Source: Gonapodya prolifera JEL478 (lineage: Eukaryota > Monoblepharomycota > Monoblepharidomycetes > Monoblepharidales > Gonapodyaceae). Taken from it: a DNA stretch of 64,000 nt. A program made the translations under genes and the position numbers. The notes beneath the pieces were generated by a model. It saw only the letters and a list, made by a program, of their open reading frames with translations, did not search any database and was not told the origin of the DNA. Of the stretch, positions 55,530 through 64,000 are shown piece by piece (position 1 is the stretch's first letter; the number at the start of each line of letters is the position of its first letter). The stretch spans positions 1 through 64,000 of the forward strand of contig KQ965805.1 of NCBI GenBank assembly GCA_001574975.1, written 5' to 3'.

Positions 55530-57905
55530 ATGCCGGTGCTGCAAATCATCGCGGGCATCATCGTCACGATCGCCACATATCTGTTCCTCCTTCCACGGCT
55601 CCGGAGTCGCATCAAAGGTTTGTTTTGCATCGAGGAACTGATCCCATCGCGATAGACTCCGAAAACCGGCCGATTGATCTCGCTTATGTAGGAGTTCCTG
55701 TTGAGAACGGCATTCCTTTCATTGGAACGAAGCTGTCCGAGCTCCATGCGGGACACGTTTATGCTTGGGAGCGAACCAAATCATGGGGTCAAGGTGGGTT
55801 CCATGACGAGAAGCAGTCGGAAATCTTTCCACGAATGTCCGTTTTGCAGTCATTGGAGCCTACGGATGGAACCCCTTCCGCCTTGCTGGTGTCCGTGTAT
55901 CCAACCCCAAAGTGGTGAAGGAAATGTTGCAATCCAACTACGAGGTATTCGACAAGGATCGCTTCCAAGTGGAGCCGTTCGACGACGTTGCAGGAGGTCT
56001 CGTTTTCATTGAGAACGGGTGGAAGTGGAAAGATTCTCGGGAGATGTTCGAGCCATTTTTCAAGCATGCCTATATGCGCAAGCAACAGCCTATGTTCAAG
56101 CGTGAAATGGCGAAGCTTGTCACTTGCTTTGAGCGGGATATGGCAAAGAGTCCGGCAGGATGTGAGTGCATTCGGCCTTTGAAGTGTGTCTTGGTTTGAT
56201 CCAAGCTTTCACATTGCCAGTCGACGTGCAGGAGCTATTCCACCGTTTTACATTTGACACAATTTCGAGGTATGACCACACTTCTTGGTGACTTGAGTGG
56301 ATTGGCATTAATGATACTCCTCCAATCAGTTTGACTTTCGGTTTCCCTCCAGAGGTTGGTCACTTCTCTCGAATTGGTGTGGCAGTAAAGACATTTTGAA
56401 CTCGCTTTTTTTTCACAGAGTCAACTCAACGAAGGATCAGATCTCCTCAATGCATTTATGTTGATGGTCAACGAGTCCTTCATGAGATTCGTCAAGATTG
56501 CGCTCATTCCCATGCCTCTTTCATGGAAGAGAAACCTTGTCAAACGTAGCCCTGAGTGAGTTAAAACGTCGCAATACTGTCACCACTGCACCAACTGCAC
56601 TCATCGTCTTTTCCCTTCTTCTTCACCAGGTACGAAAAAGCCCACAACCTTCTTCGCAAGGTCATCAACGAGAAGATCGAGGCCGTGCACGAGGCGAAGA
56701 CTGACCCTGTCAAAGCGGCCCAAGTCGCCGAAGATATTTCCGTGATAACGACGTTGATTCGTGACAACACGGTTCCGGACTGGATGGATCGCGCCGAGCT
56801 TATCAAGCAACTTATCACACTTTTGTTTGCTGGACATGACACGGTGAGTTTTGTGTCTTCTCAACTGCTGTTGGTAGTGAATGTGCCTTACCGCTATACT
56901 CGAACCAACCTCCCTCGTAGACCAGCAACATGCTCACGTGGACATTCTATTTCCTGGCGCACTACCCGGACTGCCAGCAGAAGCTGCGTGACGAAGCTTT
57001 AGCTGCCTTTGGACGTGACGGAGAGCTCGACATTGACACGCTCGAGCGATCCAAATACTGCACCGCTTTCCTCAAGGAATCCCTCCGCTTGCGCCCCAGC
57101 AGTCTTGGTGAGTGCAACTGGACCTCTTGCATAGAGCGAATTAACTAACATCCGTGCATGAACAGGTCAACCCAGATTCCCCTCAAAGCCGGTTTCCATC
57201 GAATGGGATGACACGACGACTGGAGCCAAGGGAAACAAGCTCGAAGTCCGTCCTGGAATGTCTGTTATGTACGACCAATGGGCCATGCAACGGGAGTGAG
57301 TGGATCAAGCCATTGGACAGCATAAGAGAGAACTCTGAATGTTTGGTTTTTGGTGATACCGACAGCCCGAACATCTGGGGACCCACAGTGGAAGAATTCG
57401 ACCCGGAACGTTTCATCAAGGACCCACACGGAGGTACGGTTCGGCAGAGATGATCCCAGAGAATGCAAGTCATAATCATGATTCCTTTACCATCACAGGT
57501 GCCACCTCAATTTATGCCTTCGTGCCGTTCAGCTACGGACCTCGTCGTTGCCTTGTTAGTGTTGTTTTTCTTTCAATCGCAGTGACGACTGACGAAGTGA
57601 AATAACTGGGTGATTTCAGGGCGAGAAATTAGCATTGACCGAAGGACGCTGGATTCTTACCGAGATTGTTCGTCGCTGGAAGGTTTGTGCTTGATACGAT
57701 AATTTGCTGGATGTCCTTGTTTCAGGCCTGACCTCTCGGTTCCCAAAGGTCGTTCCGGCAGACAAATGGGACTACCAAATTGCCATCGTCGGGTGGGTCT
57801 TTCTGACTGTCATTCGTTGGCGCGTTACTGAGCATTGTTCCTCACAGAAACATGCGAGCTCGTTACGGTATCGGAGTCAAGATTGGTCCTCTTAGCGAGG
57901 AGTGA
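55530..57905 (+). CDS. Cytochrome P450 (microsomal, CYP4/CYP52-like level of resemblance)
   Basis: Heme monooxygenase anchored in the ER. MPVLQIIAGIIVTIATYLFL is the N-terminal membrane anchor. In order: GVPVENGIPFIGTKLSELH, the helix-C region WKDSREMFEPFFKHAYMRKQ, FHRFTFDTIS with LTFGFPPE, the I-helix LITLLFAGHDT continuing TSNMLTWTFYFLAHYP, ExxR in FLKESLRLRPSSL, the PERF motif EEFDPERFIKDP, and the heme loop VPFSYGPRRCLGEK with the Cys ligand. The end is GVKIGPLSEE. About eleven short exons join in frame, with the first intron only about 39 nt. The substrate is not predictable; the CYP4/52-type I-helix and the desaturase neighbour hint at fatty acids or alkanes. Confidence 0.9.
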
Positions 57906-58183
57906 TGTCGAGATGAAATTGAACAGCAGAACAGCTCTCCTTCTTCGTGTCGAAACTTCTCGCTCTTGAACCATCATAAGTGTAATGAATGTGAGCAGCT
58001 TGGATCTTTAGAGAGTGCTGTCATTATTCCGCCAATATATACATTTCTGCTTGCAAAACACAACTTCGATCTCGCACGGTTACTCATTAGTTATGAACCT
58101 TTCGAATGAGAGTGGCGACAATGCTGTACGAGCGAACGACCGCGGCTTGAACATGGAACATAGATGGGTAAATCCAACACCGC

Positions 58184-61100
58184 TCACCTTGGGTCCGCCA
58201 ACGTGCTCAAATCTCCCAGCTTTCCCATCTCTTCCTCACTTGGCGCAGCCACCTCACCGTTGGCAATCTTCCTCAAGATTCGTCTCATAACTATCGCCCA
58301 ACAAGGATAAAAATTAGGCTCTTTTGCACTCCAGAGATTATGAAACAAACAACTCACTCTTCCCTGATCGTGTTTTTGGCAAATCAGGCACGAAAACCAC
58401 CCGCTTCGGGCTCGCAAACGGACCGATATGGGACCGCACTTGAATGACCAGGTCGTGGCTCAACTTCTTCACAACATCCGCCTGTGACGCGTTGTCGTGG
58501 TGGATGTGAGCAACTGATGTGGAGAGGTGCGAAATGCCAGATCCGGGAGCATGCGCCGAATCGTCTTTCAAGACAACGTAGGCGAAAATGGCTTGACCGG
58601 TCACATCGTCGGACATTCCTATTACTGCCGACTGAGATTTGAGGAAATGGTATTTGTGAGAACGGCCATGGATGGCAGGGCTGGCAGAAGCGATTACCTC
58701 AGCTACTCGTGGGTGGGCGATCAAGGCTGATTCGATTTCCGCGGTTGACAGGCGGTGACCGCTGACGTTTATAACGTCTTTTTGATTGGCTTGACATTAG
58801 CGGCTCTTCGCTGTCCAAAGAGCCTAAATGATCACTCACCATCTACACGTCCTTTTATCCAAATGTAGTCGTCACTGTCTTTCTCTACACCATCGCCCTG
58901 CAGATAAACGAAATGTGTCTTCAGTCGGCGCCATCCCCGATTGAATGTCGTAACACTCACGGTAAAATAGTATCCCGGGTACACCGCCATATAAGTCTCC
59001 AGATACCGTTTATGATCGCCGTAGATCGTTCTTGCCATGCTTGGCCACGGTGTCTTCATGCACATCACACCTTCGATAGATTCTCCCTTCTTGGCTTCCA
59101 GTTCTTTGCCAGTAGTGGGGTCGAGAAGCTTAGGCTCGAACCCGAAGAAGGGTACGGTCGCCGATCCGGGCTTGGTCGGTACAGCGCCGGGGAGGGGAGA
59201 TATCATGATGGATCCGGCTTCGGTTTGCCCTGAGTCGCGATCAGGCGAAATCATTAGGACCAAGCATCGTCGGGAATGTGTTTATACGAACAATAAGTGT
59301 CGACGATGGGGCATTTCCCCTTCCCGATGACCTCGTTGTACCAGTGCCAAGCTTCAGGGCTGTGAAGTGAATGATCAATATAATTCATTCGCTCATCAGC
59401 CGTTCCAACGCCCTCACTTGATGGGCTCGCCGACCGACCCCAGAACTCTGAGCGAGCTGAGATCATGCGACGTGACGTGCTTGTCGCCAAGTCGTCGAAG
59501 GGCACGAATGGCCGTTGGCGCGGTGTAGAATTGGGTGAGCTGCAAGCCGACCAGATTCGTCTATCGCTTTAGTCATCTTTTAGGAGGGGAAGCTCTCTAC
59601 CTTGTGCGTCTCAACCATTTGCCAATATCGCCCGGGGTTGGGGTAGGTCGGTATGGACTCGAAAACAAGGGTGGTCGATCCGATCACCAATGGTCCGTAG
59701 ACCTGGAGACGTTGTGTTCGGTGAGTCCCGATACTTCTCTGAATTATCAAAACAGCAGCTCACGATGTATGTGTGACCAGTGATCCATCCCACATCTGCG
59801 GTACTAACAACTCGACGAACCACATCAGCATTTCACAAAATTCCAAAACATTCCCGCTCGCCATCTCACCATCCAAACCTATCCCCATCCTGCACATCGA
59901 AAATCATTTTAGTCGACAGCGCAGCACCTAGCAAGTACCCAGCCGTGGTATGGAGCACGCCCTTTGGTTTCCCAGTGGACCCCGACGTGTAGAGGAGGAA
60001 GAGCGGGTCCTCCGCGTTCATTATCTCCGGGGGACAGTATGGCCGCTGCTTGGCGGTTTCTTCGTGCCACCAGAAGTCACGCCCACGGTGGAAGGAGGTG
60101 GAGAGGTCGCCTGTGCGTTGGAGGACGAGGACGTTCTGTTGGACGTGGGGCGGCGATAGCATTCAAGGGTAAACCTGGTGTTGAGGAGACGTCGGACAAT
60201 ATGGGCGACTTACCTTTACACTGGGACATTCGGCGACTGCTTCGTCGGTTATTTTCTTCAGAGGCGTGCGCTTCCCTCCGCGACAGCCTTGGTCCGCCTG
60301 ATTTTCGAAACGGTCAGCAACAGATCAACCAACAATACTTTCAGAGAACGCTCACGGTAATAACGAGCGCGCAATTGGCATCTTGAATGCGGTCTCTCAG
60401 AGCTTCTGCCGAGAATCCTGCGAACACGACACTATCGAGAGTAATTGAACAATGAGATGTTATGAAGTTGAATAGCGACCACAACACATCACGCACGAGT
60501 GTATAGCACCGATCCTAGCACACGCCAACATGGCGTACACCGCTTCAGGGACCATGGGGAGGTAGATTGCCACGACGTCGCCCTTCTTGACACCGAAGGC
60601 CTTGAGGACGTTGGCCAGCATACAAACTTGCTTGAGCATGTCGCCGTAGGAAATGTGGACGTGTTGTCCTGGTTCGTCGGATTCCCAGATGATGGCGGTC
60701 TAAAATGGCAGTTGTGGAGGTACGGAATTAAACTCCGGCAACCTTCCCTCTTGCAACCTTCCCAAAGATGATTGAGCCCCCAGGTATTCTGACTGACCTT
60801 GTTCGGATGTTTCAGCGCCCATCGGTCAACGCAGTTCACTGAAGCGTTCAGATAGCCTTGATAAACGCGAAAGCATTGGACGGAAATTTCAGCATACGTC
60901 CGAGGAGAGAGAAATCTTACACAATCACCCACCATCGTGAAACCAAGCGACATCACCGTCTTCGAAGCCACCCGACCGCACCGTTGTGGGATTGGTGATC
61001 CATTTGAGTTCCTTCAGAGCCGCCTACGTTCGAAAACTGTAAGCCGACTCGTTCAGACGGATCGTGGCTCCAGGAGGATTCACCTCTCCGAAAAACGTCT

Positions 61101-61221
61101 CGGGATCGTCGATGCTGCTCGCGTAGAGCTTTTTGTACTCTTCCAAGCTCGCGACATGAGGAGTGTATGCGGTCTTAGTTATGGTTTCCGATTCCTCCTT
61201 TGTGATTTCGGCAGAGAGCAT
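58184..61221 (-). CDS. Acetyl-CoA synthetase (AMP-forming)
   Basis: Makes acetyl-CoA from acetate, ATP and CoA in cytosol or nucleus. The start [20 protein letters not shown] leads to [20 protein letters not shown], then [74 protein letters not shown], the P-loop-like adenylation motif [56 protein letters not shown] and [11 protein letters not shown]. The PxxWxWY region and QTEAGSIMI follow, then [40 protein letters not shown] and [18 protein letters not shown], whose Lys is the one acetylated in bacterial and mitochondrial homologues. Full length, no lesion seen. Convergent with the P450 gene. Confidence 0.94.
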
Positions 61222-62132
61222 AGTTCCAATCGAGCCTTGCGCCAGCAAGCAGAGCTGAAGTTTGAGTCGCGTGACGAAGGTTTAAGGCCCCGAGACGAGT
61301 TGAGTTGAGGGACGGCCATGACTCAATGACTTCAAGGATGCAGCCTAAACTGCCCCGGTTGGTCCGGAGAAGTCTCCCAATGACTCTAACTTCAGAGCGC
61401 TCTCACCCAAGTCCCAGCAGGTTTTCGACGAGATCAGAGATGTGCTGCGAGAAACGCCTGCCGTCCCGGTGGGTGGGATGACGATGTTACGTAGTGCCAA
61501 CTAAGCTACGTAATCTCAAATTCATTGGCACGTGGAAAACATTGGACTATATATGTAAAAGAGTGTGTGTCTTGTTTGTGAAATATGGTACAATATTTCG
61601 ATGTTATTGCAAAGACAAACCCTTTCAATCTTTCCTTCAATTCCCCCTCCTTTCGACTCTCCCTGTTCCACCGCGAGAGCTCAACTTCTCCCACGCTTCC
61701 GAGACCTTTTCGATATCCGCCACCCGATGCTTTCTTCGATGTCGTAATTGCTCGGTGACGCGGTGGTGTTAGGAGTCTCCTGGATAATAGAACGCTTGCA
61801 TCACACATCACACGAACGTGAAAGAAAACTCACCGGTTGCGATGTGACGTAACTCGACGAGCCAAGTTCAGCTGCCGTGGGTATGTCTTTTGTGCGATCG
61901 CAGGCAGTATGAGAACCATCAACAGACTCTGACCTCAAACCGAACTCACCCGATGTCGCTCCGCCATTCCACAAATCTTCGTCGAATCCCCCCGCCAGCG
62001 CTGTCCTCTTCTTGTTGTTGGGAGCGGTCACATCGCTGTTCGTTGCGTCAGTGAGGTAATATCCACCATCCCCAACCTGGTCCAGTGCAGTGGGTACATC
62101 TCCAGCGACAGCGACACTCTGGTTTTGAGCAG
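61222..62132. other. Stretch between the acetyl-CoA synthetase and F-box-like loci
   Basis: It probably includes the acetyl-CoA synthetase promoter and, at 61801-62142 on the minus strand, a frame (DGGYYLTDATNSDVTAPNNK, then GFDEDLWNGG) that may be a 3' exon of the F-box-like locus. No recognisable gene otherwise. Confidence 0.4.
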
Positions 62133-63731
62133 TCACGGGCATGGAAGTTGACGGGTTGGAGTCCAGTGGGAAGGATGGATCCGACTCATGACGTTGAGGC
62201 TTCTAGAGTCCACATCCAACCCTTGCGAAGCTGCCGATTGGTTTGTAGCGGTGTCAGCAACGAGCTTGGTGCTTTCTCCACCTTTAGCGTTTCTATGACC
62301 ATCCAAAGGAGCAGCTGATTCGCTCCCCGGGGATGCTTCTGCGGATTCGCTCGTACTCTTCGTTCCTGGGTGATTTCCGGTCAGGTAGTTCAAAAAGTCA
62401 TCCTGCGTCCAGCCACTGGTGTCGCGCTCAACATCTGATCCAGCGGGAGAGGACTTTCCGTATTTAGAGTCAGTGCTATAGTCAATCAAATCCTCCGTGG
62501 GGTCAGAGAAGGAGCCGTCATCTTCACTAGGAGAGATGTCAGATTTGCTCGACGAGTTGTCACTGCTGGCGTAGTCCGGGTTTTTGACTCCATGTACCTG
62601 CGCACAACATCCCAATTCTCTGTGATTGTACAGCTTTTGTATTGCCTCAACGATCCCTTTCGCTGTCCCACGGTCACCGCGCACAAATTCCTCCATGAGT
62701 ACAAGAATCGTGGCATACACCAAGCTCTCATCGGGGACAAGTGGAAGAGTTGGTGTGGCGAACTTTCGCGGAATGGCATTCTTGGCCGGAAGGTCAAACA
62801 AGTCCGAATCGTCTTCATACGCAGGGCCACAGGGAAGTTTGAGACGTCTGGGGCCAGGAATATCGGGAAAAGCCTTGTGCAGAAGCTTTTCCAACTTATG
62901 CTTCCGCCGAAGAAGGCAACGTATGGCGTGCACGACCAATAGCTGCCAAGGCCCTCACGTACGGTGGTCGGCTACCAGCCAGTGGCGGTGCTCCAAAAGG
63001 AAGTCGTCGTCAAAGTCTATGCATATTCCCAATTGGGCCGCAACGAAACAACCTTTGTTGAGAATTGCTCTGTATTCGGCAGCCAGCCCCCCTCCCCTGG
63101 ATCCGTTGAGCGCAGCTTCCAAATCAATGCGGAAGCAGAGTTCGTTGACGAGTCCATCGTACTTGGGATCGTCCGGGAGGTCTGCACCTCTATCTTCGAG
63201 CCCAAACCTGGCACATCCACGGAATACGGCCCATGGGAGAGTGACATCTGCCTCCAGAATACTCTCCTCGGGCACCATGTGACATGCTGACTCGGGCGAT
63301 ACAGCGCAATCGAGGCAGAGACGAATCACGCGGCCGGACTGCTCGGACGACCGGAGAAACGCGTATGTGCACTGTTGGCACGCACACGGGCGCTGCATCC
63401 CAAGAAGCAAATTATGAGCCTAATTTAATCCTCCAAGTCGTGCAAGCTGTAGTGCCGGGACGGAGCCGGTGGCTCGTTCTCTGAGGGTGTCCCGCTCAAC
63501 TTCCTTGGTGAGCCGCCACGCCACCGCCGGTGGGAAACCCGCGTGCTCATTCACTATCTCCGCCGTCTGCATCGTATCCTTCAGCACGGTGTTGTGGCCC
63601 CTTGATACCAGCCGTAGCCGAGCGACATCCTCCGGCAGCAGATGGTTGAGCCCCACTTGTCTGTACAGCTCCAACGGCAATGCACCCTGTCGCGCCGGTC
63701 CGCCGATGGTCGCGCTTGCCTGCACGGTCAT
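62133..63731 (-). pseudogene. F-box-like reading frame interrupted by two in-frame stops
   Basis: One frame runs from the ATG at 63731 to the stop at 62133, broken only by TAG (63420-63422) and TGA (62955-62957). Part 1 has an F-box-like motif: ALPLELYRQVGLNHLLPEDV, then ARLRLVSRGHNTVLKD. Part 2 has a Cys pattern CACQQCTYAFLRSSEQ plus RLCLDC (two CxxC pairs, zinc-binding-like) and DFDDDFLLEHRHWLVADHR. Part 3 has VHAIRCLLRRKHKLEKLLHK, FATPTLPLVPDESLVYATIL and an acidic Ser-rich tail. Very short introns could remove the stops, but no convincing GT-AG pair of usual length is visible. Most likely a recently inactivated gene; readthrough or sequence error remains possible. Confidence 0.5.
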
Positions 63732-63818
63732 TTCTGAGGAGGTGGTGTTCAGCGGCGTGATGTCGCAGGACCCTGCAGCTGAAAACTCCGCACAAGAAAA
63801 TCCTCCAGCGCCATACCA

Positions 63819-64000
63819 TCATCTACCCTCCCTCAGCACCTTCCCCACCTCCTCCGCCGTCCGGCGCTCCTGCCACCATCTGGCGACACACCGCCGAAGG
63901 AGGTCCCCAATCTCCCAATCCACTGCACGCGGTCCCCGTTGGGAAACTTGAGCACTCCGCACCGCTTTACCCCGTTCTCTGACGTGGGGGGCAGCATGGA
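63819..64000 (-). CDS. 3' part of a gene entering from the right edge (partial)
   Basis: A minus-strand exon ends at the stop 63819-63821 and reads DWEIGDLLRRCVARWWQERR, then TAEEVGKVLREGR, a charged amphipathic sequence. A GTGCAG acceptor-like site precedes it near 63922. The upstream part lies beyond the window. No family recognised; it might be the neighbouring F-box-type gene's paralogue. Confidence 0.3.
   Translation of the reverse strand, partial: HAAPHVRERGKAVRSAQVSQRGPRAVDWEIGDLLRRCVARWWQERRTAEEVGKVLREGR

Overview
The window looks like about 64 kb of nuclear DNA from an early-diverging, probably zoosporic (chytrid-like) fungus. Most genes carry many short GT-AG introns (typically 50-100 nt). 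A fungal-specific transcription factor, taxilin, farnesyltransferase beta, a PP1 inhibitor-2 homologue and an RMD1-family protein point to Fungi. A Ro60/TROVE relic, a KH+SAM protein, a cytochrome-b5-related desaturase, a Tmc-like multi-span membrane protein and a kinase-Sel1-TPR gene point away from yeasts and most Dikarya. The lineage call is an inference from gene content. Gene models were read by eye, so exon borders are best estimates unless given base by base.

Layout. 1-455 is the 3' end of a hAT DNA transposon. 463-1815 has no gene I can support. From 1.8 to 25.5 kb a compact housekeeping block alternates strand almost gene by gene: ATP synthase subunit e (-), BSD-domain protein (+), decayed kinase/Sel1/TPR gene (-), secreted M28 aminopeptidase (+), taxilin (-), PP1 inhibitor 2 (+), RBBP4-type WD40 protein (-), farnesyltransferase beta (+), RMD1 family (-), Tmc-like membrane protein (+), decayed Ro60 (+). 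At 25.4-26.9 kb two related ORFs face away from each other. At 27-30.5 kb lies a fungal-specific transcription factor with a possible AT-hook exon. 31.7-33.1 kb is an F-box protein. 33.2-35.4 kb is mostly empty, with a transposase-like fragment and a possible gene relic. A retinol-dehydrogenase-like SDR, a tRNA-Glu(UUC) and a PhoD-type phosphatase gene with many lesions follow. 41-47.2 kb is sparse: unrecognised coding pieces, a dual-specificity phosphatase, hairpins and a long low-complexity ORF. From 47.6 kb come a large KH/SAM RNA-binding protein, a desaturase and a P450 sharing a promoter region, acetyl-CoA synthetase, and an F-box-like reading frame broken by two stops.

Most striking signals. 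A GC-rich repeat lies inside four introns of three genes, always in the sense direction of the host gene, as introner-like elements would. A second repeat of about 75 nt occurs in the 3' flanks of two unrelated genes. Head-to-head gene pairs separated by 67-370 bp recur through the window. Several genes (kinase-TPR, Ro60, SDR, PhoD, F-box) carry frameshifts or in-frame stops while their neighbours are intact; this is either real decay or local indel error in the assembly.
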